NCBI GenBank assembly: GCA_016927905.1 | Contig: JAFGLW010000023.1 | Location: forward strand, 1 to 57,083 | Direction: 5' to 3' | Source: a candidate division CSSED10-310 bacterium | GTDB taxonomy: Bacteria; CSSED10-310; JAFGJC01 | DNA length: 57,083 bases | Shown here: in pieces, positions 8,632-17,961 of the stretch | Layout of the letters: each line of letters opens with the position of its first letter | Numbering within the stretch: position 1 is the stretch's first letter | Made by a program: the position numbers and the translations under genes | The notes under the pieces: model-generated | What the model was told of the DNA's origin: nothing | The model's input: the letters and a program-made list of their open reading frames with translations, nothing else | Databases searched by the model: none

Positions 8632-10295
8632 ACCGGTTGCCGCCGGAGGTCACCCGATATCTTCACCGGATTTTTATCGATGACCGCCATGCGGCAATTC
8701 TGCAGCTCGATTCCCATTGGACACTCACCGCCAAATCGGGCGATTTGATCCATCACGGCCTGGAAGACCTGCCGGAAGGCCGGGATGTATCGGATGCGCT
8801 CGGGTTTGTCCGGGACATGATCCCCGAACCGGGGCAGTCTTTGAGCCTTCCCTGCGTCCGGATCGGTTCCGGACCCCCGGCCGACATTTTTCTGCTTCCT
8901 TCGGGAAACGGCGTGATCGTTATTTTTCTCGACGCCACCGAAAAAGCCGACCAGCAGGGTAAACTCCAGCAGGCAACCAATCAACTTCGTCTTCTGCAGG
9001 CAGAACAGGTGAGACTGCTCCGGGAACTGGAAGATGCAAACCTGCGCCTGACCGATTTCAACACGGAACTGGAACGGCGCGTGGCGGAACGAACGGCTGA
9101 ACTGCGAGATGCGAACGACCGTCTGAGGGCTGAGATAAAGGAACGGCAGACCGCGGAGGAGCAACTCCGGCACGCCCAGAAAATGGAAGCGATCGGGCAG
9201 CTGGCCGGCGGTGTTGCCCACGATTTCAACAATCTCATGACCGTCGTCATCGGGTACAGTGAAATGATTCTCGCTTCGATCGATGAAACCGATCCGATCC
9301 GCGAGGATATCCGGGAAATCGCCGGCGCGGGCGAGATGGCATCCGATGTGGCCCGGCAACTGCTGGCCTTCAGCCGGAAGCAGGTTATCCAGCTCGAGAT
9401 GATCGACTTGAATACCCTGATCGGCAACCTGAATAAAATGCTCTCCCGGTTGATCGGAGCGGACATACGGCTCGAAACGGACTTCAATCCCGATCTGGAA
9501 ACGATCGCGGCCGATCCGGGGCAGATGGAACAGGTCGTGATGAATCTCGTCATCAATGCCCGGGATGCCATGCCGGAGGGTGGAAAGATCGTCATCCGGA
9601 CTGAGAATGTGACTCTGGACGCCCCGCGGGATACCGGCACCGGGCAATACGTTCAAATCATCGTTCAGGATACCGGCACCGGGATCGATCCCGTCATTCT
9701 GGATCGGATATTCGAGCCCTTTTTCACCACCAAATCAAAAGGCAAAGGCACGGGTCTGGGCCTGTCGGTCGTCTATGGAATCATCAAACAACACAACGGC
9801 TGGATCGATGTCGAAAGCGCCTTGAACCGGGGCACGACATTTACGATTTACCTGCCCGTGTCCGACGAATCCGTTGAACAGGTCACGAAGCATCATATCA
9901 TAGACGGCGATATGATGGGGAAAGGCCAGATCATACTGCTGATCGAAGATGATCCGGCGGTTCAGAAATTCGCTTCCCGCATCCTCAACCTGCATGGATA
10001 CACAACCAAAAATGCCGGTTCTGCCAAACGGGCGCTGGAACTATTCAGGCAAAATCCAGGTGAATTCAGCCTTGTTTTCAGTGACATCATGCTCCCCGAT
10101 ATGAACGGCCTGGAACTGGCCAAAACACTTCTCGGTCTCAATCCAAAACTCAGAATATTGATCACAACCGGATATACAGGCGAAAAAGCGGATTGGGAAT
10201 CGATCCGGAAACGGGCCTGGCCGGTTCTGCCCAAACCATACGACGCCGTTACGCTTTTGAGCGCGGTCAAACAAGCGCTGGATGAATCCGCCTGA
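8628..10295 (+). CDS. Hybrid sensor histidine kinase with C-terminal receiver
   Basis: 555 residues from ATG 8628, which overlaps the GTPase stop as ATGA. Upstream in-frame starts exist at 8601 (ATG) and 8577 (TTG). Residues 1-105 are a soluble PAS-like sensor with no membrane segment, followed by a coiled coil (105-185). HisKA has [11 protein letters not shown] with the phosphoacceptor His198. HATPase_c has [14 protein letters not shown] and the GTGLGLS box. A receiver domain occupies about the last 120 residues ([25 protein letters not shown]). It is cytoplasmic, and its position suggests it reads the GTPase or OmpA module. Confidence 0.92.
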   Translation: MNRLPPEVTRYLHRIFIDDRHAAILQLDSHWTLTAKSGDLIHHGLEDLPEGRDVSDALGFVRDMIPEPGQSLSLPCVRIGSGPPADIFLLPSGNGVIVIFLDATEKADQQGKLQQATNQLRLLQAEQVRLLRELEDANLRLTDFNTELERRVAERTAELRDANDRLRAEIKERQTAEEQLRHAQKMEAIGQLAGGVAHDFNNLMTVVIGYSEMILASIDETDPIREDIREIAGAGEMASDVARQLLAFSRKQVIQLEMIDLNTLIGNLNKMLSRLIGADIRLETDFNPDLETIAADPGQMEQVVMNLVINARDAMPEGGKIVIRTENVTLDAPRDTGTGQYVQIIVQDTGTGIDPVILDRIFEPFFTTKSKGKGTGLGLSVVYGIIKQHNGWIDVESALNRGTTFTIYLPVSDESVEQVTKHHIIDGDMMGKGQIILLIEDDPAVQKFASRILNLHGYTTKNAGSAKRALELFRQNPGEFSLVFSDIMLPDMNGLELAKTLLGLNPKLRILITTGYTGEKADWESIRKRAWPVLPKPYDAVTLLSAVKQALDESA

Positions 10296-10298
10296 GAT

Positions 10299-10706
10299 TC
10301 AGATCTTCAATTCCCCGGTCGTAAGTAGAGAGTCGATGTATTGCTTCAGCTGGTTCAATTTGACCGGTTTCTCAAGAAACAGATCCGCTCCGGCCTGGTA
10401 GGAGGACTGCATCTCGGTGATCCCCGAATGCGCCGTCAGGACGATTAAAGGAATTCTTTTGGCCACCGGATGCTTTTTCAGAGCCGAGGTAAACGTCAGA
10501 CCATCCACACCCGGCATTTCCAGGTCCGTTACGATCAGGGTCGGTTTGACTTCCACGGTCTTTTTCACCGCTTCCTTGCCGTTCTGAGCCGTAAAAACCT
10601 CATACCCCTGCCCGATCAGAAACTTCCGGACCATCCGCAGGAGGTTGATATCATCATCAACCAGGAGAATAACCCGTTTTTCCCCCGCGTCCTGTTTAGA
10701 TTTCAC
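10299..10706 (-). CDS. Single-domain response regulator
   Basis: A 135-residue receiver domain alone: LLVDDD acidic pocket, TDLEMPGVDG with the phosphoacceptor Asp, VLTAHS, and the EKPVK lysine. It starts with GTG 10706, preceded by a strong GGGGAGGGGAA site. It has no output domain, so it should act by protein contact like CheY. It is the third gene of a leftward block and a close paralogue of the next entry. Its stop lies 3 bases from the stop of the convergent hybrid kinase, a plausible phosphodonor. Confidence 0.92.
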   Translation of the reverse strand: MKSKQDAGEKRVILLVDDDINLLRMVRKFLIGQGYEVFTAQNGKEAVKKTVEVKPTLIVTDLEMPGVDGLTFTSALKKHPVAKRIPLIVLTAHSGITEMQSSYQAGADLFLEKPVKLNQLKQYIDSLLTTGELKI

Positions 10707-10738
10707 TTCCCCTCCCCGACGACCGGTACACGGCGTGA

Positions 10739-11128
10739 TCAGGCGATTTTGCTCTGGTCCAGGAGCCGGTCAACAAGCACGAGCAGGTCATATACCTTGA
10801 TAGGTTTTGAAATGAACAGGTCCGCACCGGCGTCGTAGCTGCTGCGCATTGATTCCGGACTTCCGTGCGCAGTCAGAACGATGATGGGTATCTTGTTCCC
10901 TTTCTCGTGTTTTTTGATCGCCGCTGTTAAAGAAATTCCGTCTATACCCGGCATTTTAAGGTCGGTGATGATTAAATGTGGTTTGGCTTCCGCCAGAAGC
11001 TTGACGGCTTCCATGGCATTTTCGGCTGTATAAACGGTGTGATTGAGATTACCCAGAAACTTCTTGAGCATTCGAAGGACTTTTTTATCGTCGTCCACAA
11101 CCAGAATGCGTTTACCTGCAGCTGACAT
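10739..11128 (-). CDS. Single-domain response regulator, paralogue
   Basis: A 129-residue receiver domain: LVVDDD, TDLKMPGIDG, VLTAHG and SKPIK. It shares the rare C-terminal phrase SSYxAGADLF with the 10299-10706 protein, which points to local duplication. GGAGGG ribosome-binding site upstream of ATG 11128. It is second in the block that starts with the membrane protein at 11545. Confidence 0.92.
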   Translation of the reverse strand: MSAAGKRILVVDDDKKVLRMLKKFLGNLNHTVYTAENAMEAVKLLAEAKPHLIITDLKMPGIDGISLTAAIKKHEKGNKIPIIVLTAHGSPESMRSSYDAGADLFISKPIKVYDLLVLVDRLLDQSKIA

Positions 11129-11143
11129 TCCCAGACCCTCCGG

Positions 11144-11545
11144 TTACTTGAATCCGATGCCTTCCGACATGTGATGAAAATGAAACGGGATTTTGAACCG
11201 GAAGAAAATCATGTCGATTGGATGATCGTATTTGATCGTCATGATCGCCCGCTCGCCTTCCCTGTCGACCATGACCTGGCTGTCTTCCAGCGGCAGTTTC
11301 AAGCTGACTGCGTAGTTGTAAACCTTGTCATGCATGATGCGCAGCATGGTGTGATCCAGCACCCGGTTCTCCCTGCTGTAATTCACCTGTTTCTTGGCAT
11401 AATTGGCCAGTTGCATATATTTGAATAGCGGCACGCCGATTTTCCATATACTGAGAACCAGCACCGCACCGATCAGGAGCAGCGCAATGGAAACACCCTT
11501 GCTGTCGCCCGTTTCCGATTTGAAATTCAATCCGCGCAGGTCCAT
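11144..11545 (-). CDS. Small membrane-anchored protein, unknown function (DUF4845-like topology)
   Basis: 133 residues with one membrane segment near 20-42 (IALLLIGAVLVLSIWKIGVPLF). A periplasmic part of about 90 residues follows, with mixed helix and strand and a C-terminus rich in His and Phe. The layout recalls DUF4845 proteins, but I cannot confirm this. The start is ATG 11545 after a GGGGGG site; the frame is open further upstream, but without hydrophobic or conserved character. First gene of the block with the two response regulators. Confidence 0.7.
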   Translation of the reverse strand: MDLRGLNFKSETGDSKGVSIALLLIGAVLVLSIWKIGVPLFKYMQLANYAKKQVNYSRENRVLDHTMLRIMHDKVYNYAVSLKLPLEDSQVMVDREGERAIMTIKYDHPIDMIFFRFKIPFHFHHMSEGIGFK

Positions 11546-11587
11546 GAACCTACCCCCCTGTTTGTCAGTTGTTACCGGCTCAGGGAA

Positions 11588-11616
11588 TTTATCGCACAAT
11601 TGATCGCCGGGATCAA
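11588..11616 (-). promoter_or_regulatory. Candidate promoter of the response-regulator block
   Basis: The minus strand has TTGATC (11611-11616), a 17-base spacer and GATAAA (11588-11593), overlapping the ROK gene's stop. It is a moderate match, placed correctly for the gene at 11545. Confidence 0.4.
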
Positions 11617-12599
11617 GCATCATTCCAGTCCACAATCCGATCCGTTTCCGGGAAGAAGAGCGTTCCCGCACCCAGAACTCCGGCGTTTTCCCTGAAAGCT
11701 GAAACCACGATGGTCAGCCGGTCGGCCAGCGCCAGAAAAACATGGCGCTTCAATTCGCGACGCGCAGATGTTTCGATCAGGTCCCACGCATTGGAGATTC
11801 CGCCGGCCAGGATCACCAGGGGCAGATTCAGGAGATTGGTGAGCACGGCCAGCCCGCGGCCCAGATATTTCCCATATCTTTGCATCTCCCGGACCGCCAC
11901 TCGATCCCGCCGTCTGGCGGCTTCAATGATTTCCCGCATACCGCCGTCTTCCGAGACAAGCCACAGCATATCGATCGATGTCGGTTCACCCAGGGCAACC
12001 GCCCGGCGGACTCTTTCAATCATGTGATGCGACGAAAGGAATGATTCCAGGTGCCCCCGGCCGCCACAACCGCATTTCGGGCCTGACCCGGAAATGGGAA
12101 TATGCGCCAGCTCAGGCGAAACACCCGAAGCACCGTGCCACAGGCGGCCGTTCAACATGATACTGGACCCGATTCCCGTGCCCAGCGTTAGGGTGGCAAA
12201 GGTCTTCCGCTCCCTGGCTCGGCCGAAATAATATTCGCTCAGAGCCGCCGCATCGGCGTCGTTGATCAGACGGACGGGTCGGCCGGTCCTGTTTTCCAGT
12301 ATTTTCTTCAGACGATACCCTTCCCACTCCGGCAGGTTGGGCATGGTCTTCACAATTCCACTCCGGATGTCGATCGGGCCCGGAGCACCGACACCGATTC
12401 CGTCAATCTCCACCCGGCTGCCGGGACCCCCGGCGAGCTGCCCGATGAGATCCCGAATCTGTTCCATTACCCGGTCCGGACCCTCCTGCGCATGGGTGGC
12501 CGCCGAACGGACCTCACCCGCCAGACCGCTTCGGGAAACCAGCCCTGCGGACAGCTTCGTCCCGCCGATGTCAATTCCCAGCACCAGCCCGGATTTCAT
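11613..12599 (-). CDS. ROK-family sugar kinase (glucokinase-like)
   Basis: 328 residues. The N-terminal phosphate loop is DIGGTK (10-15), the catalytic Asp is in NDADAAAL (113-120), and the ROK signature LTLGTGIGSSI follows at about 138. The zinc site usually reads H...CxCGxxGC. Here it is His166, Cys176, Cys178 and then His183 in CGCGGRGH, so the last cysteine is replaced. It phosphorylates a hexose with ATP; the sugar is not evident. The frame continues upstream to a GTG at 12629 that contains GAGGAG, which is better read as the ribosome-binding site for ATG 12599. Confidence 0.9.
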   Translation of the reverse strand: MKSGLVLGIDIGGTKLSAGLVSRSGLAGEVRSAATHAQEGPDRVMEQIRDLIGQLAGGPGSRVEIDGIGVGAPGPIDIRSGIVKTMPNLPEWEGYRLKKILENRTGRPVRLINDADAAALSEYYFGRARERKTFATLTLGTGIGSSIMLNGRLWHGASGVSPELAHIPISGSGPKCGCGGRGHLESFLSSHHMIERVRRAVALGEPTSIDMLWLVSEDGGMREIIEAARRRDRVAVREMQRYGKYLGRGLAVLTNLLNLPLVILAGGISNAWDLIETSARRELKRHVFLALADRLTIVVSAFRENAGVLGAGTLFFPETDRIVDWNDA

Positions 12600-12631
12600 C
12601 AAACCACTCAATGACTCCTCATGATACACTC

Positions 12632-12659
12632 ATAGTACCAGCCCGCCCGATTTCTTCAA
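12632..12659 (-). promoter_or_regulatory. Candidate promoter of the ROK kinase gene
   Basis: The minus strand has TTGAAG (12654-12659), 16 bases and TACTAT (12632-12637). This is a moderate match just upstream of the ROK gene. Confidence 0.45.
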
Positions 12660-12673
12660 TCCCGGTGAAACAG

Positions 12674-12702
12674 TGGACGCCCGGCCCTTCCTGCGTTACA
12701 AT
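12674..12702 (+). promoter_or_regulatory. Candidate promoter of the SGNH/glycosyltransferase operon
   Basis: TGGACG (12674-12679), 17 bases and TACAAT (12697-12702). Transcription would begin near 12709, only a few bases before the GGGAG ribosome-binding site at 12713. Confidence 0.5.
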
Positions 12703-12724
12703 ATGGATCTCTGGGAGAGTGGTG

Positions 12725-14299
12725 ATGAACGGCAGAGTCATTTTGAGTGTTATCCTGGCAGCTCTGGTGGGAGCCATTCCATCGCCTGAGGCAGCGTTCA
12801 ACGATCCGCCCGCTCTCTTTTTACCCGAAAACGACGCCCGGATCGGTGCCGACGCAGACGCCATGGTTTTTTCCTGGGAAGATACCGGAATTGAGACATA
12901 TCAGATCGAGTTCGGAGTGGACGATCAGTTTGCCGTATCCTCCGGACCCATCGAATCTCCGGATCCATACTACGACCTGTTCGATCTCATCCCGGCCGAT
13001 ATCTGGCGGACATTGAATATCGTGCTTTACTGGAGAGTCCGGGAAGTGCATATCCTGGGTATACCGGGTGAATGGAGTCTGCCGTTTCGATTGTTCAAAA
13101 CCGACCTGACACCGCCCGGATTGCTTCAGCCACCCAGCGACGCCCGGTTCAGTCATGATACGGCGCTGCCACGGTTCGAATGGTCGCCGATCCCGGGTGC
13201 GGAAACGTACGAGGTTGAATTCGCAACCGATGAGAAATTCGAGGAATCCATCGCTGTGGTCAGACTCCTGGACCCGTTCCTGGATTTCGCCGGTGCCGAC
13301 CGGACAAGCTGGGATCCCCTGGAAGGCATCTTTTTCTGGCGGGTCAGTGCGGATCGGACGGAGGAACTTCCCGGCCCCTGGTCGGCCGGCAGATATTTTT
13401 CCAAGACGATCCTCCCGGCCCCGGAACTCTTCTGGCCTGCAGACCGGACACGGTTTCCCCCGGACAGCCTTCCCCCCTTTCTGGAATGGCTGCCCGGCGA
13501 AGCCTGCGATCATTATCAGCTCCGGTTCGCTCTCGACCGAGACTGCACACGGGTCGCGGGAATACTCGAATGCCGGGATACCCGATTCTGTTTCGATGAC
13601 TATCTGACAGACCATGAATGGCGGATGGCCTATGCAAATCTATTCTGGTCGGTGGCTTCCGTAGACGCCTCAAACCGTCCCGGCCCCTGGAGTCCCGCAT
13701 GGGAGCTTACCAAGAACGGGCTGCATCGCATAACCGCACTGGGCGATTCCATCACCTGGGGTGAATGCGTGGAAAACGGATACCTGGATATGCTGACCGA
13801 ACGACTGCTGCCCCGCTGGGGGGAGGTCTCGTGGGTGAACGCATCCGTCGGCGGTACAAAATCGGCCTGGGGTGAAGCCGTCATCGGGGACGTGCTGATC
13901 GATACCTGTCCCCAGTTTGTTCTGATCCTTTTCGGAGCCAACGATTCGGTTGATCCCGGCAACTGCGACCCGCCGTACGAGTGTAATGTGGAGGGGCATC
14001 TGGAAGCCATGGTGCAGACCGCCCGAAACCGGGGTGTCACACCGGTCATCAGCACAGTTCTGCCGGTCAATCCGGAGGGATCCCGCGCCTATGCCCAGTG
14101 GCGGGTTGATATGTACAACGACGCCATCCGCGAAATGGCCGACCGGATCGATGCACCTCTGGTCGATCTGAACCAGATGTTCTGGTCGTTCGGAGACGAT
14201 CTGCCCATGCTGTTCTGCGACTGGGGTCACCCGTCCCGGGAAGGATACGAGGTCATGGCGGAAGGATATTACCAAGGCATCATCTCCCATGGCGGTTGA
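12725..14299 (+). CDS. Secreted SGNH/GDSL hydrolase with three Fn3-like repeats
   Basis: 524 residues with a signal peptide. Three repeats of about 100 residues follow, each with a Px(S/N)xxR opening, a central W and a YxxEFxxD strand, resembling fibronectin-III or sugar-chain-binding modules. The C-terminal domain (about 335-520) is an SGNH esterase: GDSITWGE carries the nucleophile Ser, then LILFGANDS, and DWGHPS has the catalytic Asp and His. It probably deacylates an extracellular glycan or lipid. GGGAG ribosome-binding site. It overlaps the next membrane protein by 11 bases, which ties it to surface polysaccharide work. Confidence 0.85.
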   Translation: MNGRVILSVILAALVGAIPSPEAAFNDPPALFLPENDARIGADADAMVFSWEDTGIETYQIEFGVDDQFAVSSGPIESPDPYYDLFDLIPADIWRTLNIVLYWRVREVHILGIPGEWSLPFRLFKTDLTPPGLLQPPSDARFSHDTALPRFEWSPIPGAETYEVEFATDEKFEESIAVVRLLDPFLDFAGADRTSWDPLEGIFFWRVSADRTEELPGPWSAGRYFSKTILPAPELFWPADRTRFPPDSLPPFLEWLPGEACDHYQLRFALDRDCTRVAGILECRDTRFCFDDYLTDHEWRMAYANLFWSVASVDASNRPGPWSPAWELTKNGLHRITALGDSITWGECVENGYLDMLTERLLPRWGEVSWVNASVGGTKSAWGEAVIGDVLIDTCPQFVLILFGANDSVDPGNCDPPYECNVEGHLEAMVQTARNRGVTPVISTVLPVNPEGSRAYAQWRVDMYNDAIREMADRIDAPLVDLNQMFWSFGDDLPMLFCDWGHPSREGYEVMAEGYYQGIISHGG

Positions 14300-15956
14300 C
14301 CGCTCCATTCGGATTCTTCTGGTCTTCCTGAGCCTGTTCGCCGTTCTGCCGATGTTCCATGACGGGTATCCGTGGAATGACTTTCACCGCGACCGCCTGA
14401 TCACCTGTGTCATCCAGACCGATACCGCCCTGGATTCGGGGCAGTTTCCTGTCAGATGGTTCCCGGACGTCTGCAGGGGCCTGGGCAGCCCCTACCCGCT
14501 GTATGAATCACCCCTGATCTTCACCGTTACCTGGATGCTGAAATGGCTTTGGACCGGCCCGGTCATCCGGCTGAAATGGCTGACCCTGCTCCTGACTGCC
14601 GTCGGGCTGTCCGGCATGTACCGGCTGGGCAACACGGTTGGCGGTCCATGGGCCGGTTTCACGGCATCCGTTCTATACCTGTATGCGCCATTCCGGATCG
14701 CCCAGATCCAGTTGTTGAGCGATCTGACAGGGTATTCAGCCGGAGCCGTGTTCCCGTGGGCCGTGGATGCCGGCATTAAATACGCCGCATGCCGGCGATC
14801 GATCCTGACTGCGGTGGTTCCGGCGGCAGCCCTGGTGTGGAGCGACATTACGGGTCTGGGCGCGCTGATTCTGGCATCGATTCTGGCACCCGTGATCTCG
14901 AAGGCGGCCGGTCTGGCTGTTCGACGGCACAGGATTGTCGTCTGGGTGTTGGTTACCCTTCTGGCATCCGCATCGTTCTGGATACCGACCCTGTTCGAGC
15001 GATCCGAAATCCGCCAGGGACACCGGGACCAACTGGAAGGCCGTCCGGAGGATCATCTGGTGTATCCCCACCAGTATCTCGCGTACCGCTGGGGAGACGG
15101 TGTCAGCCGCCCGGGCCCGAACGACGGGATTCCCTTCCAGATCGGCATGGTGCACTTGTTTTTCGCAGCCGCTCTCCTGGCGGCACCATCCAGATCGGCG
15201 ATCCGTTTGAAACCGGCCGGCTTCGCCGTGCTGATCCTCTTGGTCCCGGTTCTGTTCCTGACCGGAACGGCATCCGTCCGGTTGTGGGAAACCCTCAGGT
15301 TTCTCTGGATGATCAACCACCCCTGGCGCCTTCTGTGGATCGTGTCGGCACTGGTGTCGATTCTGGCTGCGCTATGGATGGCTTCCTTCAGAAGAACAGA
15401 CTCTGCAAACCGGGTGGCGGTTCTGGCAACCGGATCGGCGCTGGTGATCCTGTTTCTGTACGGAGCGCTCTTCAACCATTCTGGAAATCCGGCTGCCGAA
15501 CCCGCCGACCGGGACTCGATCCGGGAAAACGGTCGGGATGCAGACTGGATCCAGAACCACCTGCCATCCGGACGGGCTTTCCCGGAGCAGGCGGTTCCGT
15601 TCCGATTCAATGTGACCGCGGGAGATGCCGTCATAACCCGATATTTCCGGGATCAGCCCCACAGGATATCATTCGAATCCAGAGCCACCATGCCGTCTGC
15701 CGCAGTTGCGGGTATATTCCCGTTCCCCGGCTGGACAGTCGATATCGACGGCCGGAGATTTCCGGTGGAAACCAGAACTCCCGAACCGGTTATTTCATTT
15801 GAAATCCCGCCGGGAAATCATCGGGTGACCCTGGCCTACAAACGAACTCTCGTCAGACAGATGGCGGATTCCATATCCCTTGCGGTCATCTTGAGTCTGG
15901 TTGCGTTCCAGATAATATTCAGACGATCCGCAACGGCAGGGCTCCCTCCGTCATGA
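14289..15956 (+). CDS. Polytopic membrane protein, 6-pyruvoyl-tetrahydropterin-synthase-related / GT-C-like
   Basis: 555 residues with about ten membrane segments. The long first periplasmic loop (WNDFHRDRL...FPVRWFPDVCRGLGSPYPL) matches the so-called PTPS-related membrane family (PF10131-type), which resembles GT-C glycosyltransferases and YfhO. Despite the name, it has no pterin chemistry. A C-terminal soluble beta domain (about 470-540, FPFPGWTVDIDG) is typical. Its likely job is moving sugars from a lipid carrier outside the cytoplasm; the acceptor is unknown. It overlaps the genes on both sides. Confidence 0.8.
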   Translation: MAVDRSIRILLVFLSLFAVLPMFHDGYPWNDFHRDRLITCVIQTDTALDSGQFPVRWFPDVCRGLGSPYPLYESPLIFTVTWMLKWLWTGPVIRLKWLTLLLTAVGLSGMYRLGNTVGGPWAGFTASVLYLYAPFRIAQIQLLSDLTGYSAGAVFPWAVDAGIKYAACRRSILTAVVPAAALVWSDITGLGALILASILAPVISKAAGLAVRRHRIVVWVLVTLLASASFWIPTLFERSEIRQGHRDQLEGRPEDHLVYPHQYLAYRWGDGVSRPGPNDGIPFQIGMVHLFFAAALLAAPSRSAIRLKPAGFAVLILLVPVLFLTGTASVRLWETLRFLWMINHPWRLLWIVSALVSILAALWMASFRRTDSANRVAVLATGSALVILFLYGALFNHSGNPAAEPADRDSIRENGRDADWIQNHLPSGRAFPEQAVPFRFNVTAGDAVITRYFRDQPHRISFESRATMPSAAVAGIFPFPGWTVDIDGRRFPVETRTPEPVISFEIPPGNHRVTLAYKRTLVRQMADSISLAVILSLVAFQIIFRRSATAGLPPS

Positions 15957-17845
15957 AAACCAAATCCGGATCCATGTCGCTGTTCTGGGCCTGCCTGTTT
16001 CTCACCGCTGCATGCCTGATCAGCTCAACCGGGGAACCGGATGAACCGCCGCATCCAAGCCGTCATTTCACGGGTCTGGGTCTGGCCGTGGCGGGAATCC
16101 TTCTCGCCGCCGCCGGATCCCGACAGGAACCGGAACAGATCGAATCACCATCTTCATCGATGAATAACAAATATATAGTACCGTGCATTGTGATCATGAT
16201 CCTGGCGGCGGGTGCCGTCATTCGATTGATCCACCTGCAGTCCAACCCGCCCCAGTTCTGGTATGACGAGGCCAATCATGGATTGGATGCAATTCTGATT
16301 CTGGAAGGCAATGACCGGCCCCTTTTTTTCCCGTCAAATTGCGGTCAGGAACCCCTGTTCAAATACCTGTCCGCCGGATCGATCCTGGCCTCCGGGTGCG
16401 CCCCCCAGGCAATCCGCCGGGTGTCCGCCCTGGCCGGGTGGCTGACACTCATCCCGTTCTATTTCTGGATTCGCACGGTATGCGGGAATCTAACGGGCAT
16501 AATCTCCACATTCTTCCTGGCATTCAGCTTCTGGCATGTGCATTTCTCTCGGATCGGGTTCCGGGGTATTCTGGTTCCGCTGTTTTTGGTTTTAACCCTG
16601 TATGGAATCGATTCAGCCCGGATTCACGGTTCGAAACGCCTGTATTTTGCATCCGGTCTGGCCGCCGGAATCGGTCTGAGCGGTTATATCGCGTTCAGAC
16701 TGGCACCTCTTCTGCTGGCCTTTTACTTGATCTGGGTCTGCCGGGACCGGATCCGAGACGATTCCCCTCCCGCCGGGCAATGGCTCTGGATCCTGCCCGG
16801 TTTTGCCATCGCGGTTCTGCCGGTTGCGGTCGATCTCTGGCAGAACCCACATTCATTTACTTCCAGAATCGCCCTGACATCGCTGTTCTCAGCACCCGGA
16901 AATCCCACCCAGAACCTCCTCAATAATGTCCACAAACACATCCTGTTTCCCATCACCGGGGGCGATCCCATTCTCCGTCACGGGATACCGGGCCGCCCGC
17001 CGGTTTCCATGGTTGAATCGATCCTGTTCGGGCTGGGCCTGGGGTACGCCTTTTCCCGGCTCCGGGAATCCTGGGCGAAAGCCGCCGTCGTTTTTTACTT
17101 CGGGATGCTGGTCCCGGGAATTCTGTCGGTTCCCGTCCAAGCGCCCGCCACACTCCGGGTTTTGGGAACATCAACCGCCGTATATCTGCTTGCCGGAACC
17201 GGATGGAACGCAATCCGGCGGATTATCCCGGTTGCCCTCCGGCCGGCCGGCCTGATTTTACTGCTGCTTTTTTCGGTTTCGCAGAACGCCTGGCGGCATT
17301 TTGAACTGTGGCCGGAACTGCTCCGGCGGGATTCCCCGGCCCGCAGATCCGAGTTCGGATTCAATCAGGATGAAGTGAGCGTTGCGGAATATCTGAACGG
17401 AAAGGGGAATGAGCCGGAGGAAATATATCTTTCACCTCAGCTGCGGCTGCATCCCACCATCCGTTTCCTGACCTGGAAGAAAGGTTCCTACAAGGGGATC
17501 TATCGTCCGGAATATTTCAGATATATCGAGGATCCGAAAGGCGATCTTGAAGTGGTGCTCCAGTTAAAGAAACGGAATCTGTGGTGGCTCCGGAACACGC
17601 CCCGGAAAAATTTCTTCTGGTTCTGGAAACGAACCGAGAACCTGACCGACGGGGAACTCCAGGCCATGATCCGGTACTGCTACCCCGGTGAAACATACCT
17701 GATGCATGACTCCGATGAAGCGATACTCGAAACGCTCCGGGTCATGTATCCGGAGGGAACGCTGAAAAACCATGGCGATTTCTGGATATACCGGGTTCCG
17801 CTGGATCTGCTCAAAACAGAGAATCGGCGTTTGAAAGCGAAATAA
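15953..17845 (+). CDS. GT39-type (ArnT/PMT-like) membrane glycosyltransferase
   Basis: 630 residues. Two N-terminal membrane segments are followed by the GT-C catalytic loop WYDEANHG with the Asp-Glu pair, then GQEPLFKYL and SFWHVHFSRIGFR. A run of membrane helices and a soluble C-terminal region follow. The family transfers a sugar from an undecaprenyl-type phosphate carrier to a protein or lipid on the outer face of the inner membrane. It overlaps the preceding gene by 4 bases (ATGA) and is the last gene of this operon. Confidence 0.88.
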   Translation: MKTKSGSMSLFWACLFLTAACLISSTGEPDEPPHPSRHFTGLGLAVAGILLAAAGSRQEPEQIESPSSSMNNKYIVPCIVIMILAAGAVIRLIHLQSNPPQFWYDEANHGLDAILILEGNDRPLFFPSNCGQEPLFKYLSAGSILASGCAPQAIRRVSALAGWLTLIPFYFWIRTVCGNLTGIISTFFLAFSFWHVHFSRIGFRGILVPLFLVLTLYGIDSARIHGSKRLYFASGLAAGIGLSGYIAFRLAPLLLAFYLIWVCRDRIRDDSPPAGQWLWILPGFAIAVLPVAVDLWQNPHSFTSRIALTSLFSAPGNPTQNLLNNVHKHILFPITGGDPILRHGIPGRPPVSMVESILFGLGLGYAFSRLRESWAKAAVVFYFGMLVPGILSVPVQAPATLRVLGTSTAVYLLAGTGWNAIRRIIPVALRPAGLILLLLFSVSQNAWRHFELWPELLRRDSPARRSEFGFNQDEVSVAEYLNGKGNEPEEIYLSPQLRLHPTIRFLTWKKGSYKGIYRPEYFRYIEDPKGDLEVVLQLKKRNLWWLRNTPRKNFFWFWKRTENLTDGELQAMIRYCYPGETYLMHDSDEAILETLRVMYPEGTLKNHGDFWIYRVPLDLLKTENRRLKAK

Positions 17846-17847
17846 CA

Positions 17848-17876
17848 TTGCACTCAAATCACACGGGCATTATAAT
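17848..17876 (+). promoter_or_regulatory. sigma70 promoter of the M6 metalloprotease gene
   Basis: TTGCAC (17848-17853), a 17-base spacer and a perfect TATAAT (17871-17876). It begins just after the glycosyltransferase stop and gives a leader of about 80 nt. Confidence 0.85.
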
Positions 17877-17961
17877 GTTCGGGAAGTGGGTGTGTGCTTA
17901 CAGCATCCCTGTGTTTCAGCAGCGGGGATAGACATCAAATAATCAGCTGGAGGGTAGTTAA

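Noticed and set aside
8346..9656. Long minus-strand open frame (436 codons) opposite the histidine kinase
   Set aside because: Antisense to canonical kinase motifs, with no recognisable domain and no ribosome-binding site.
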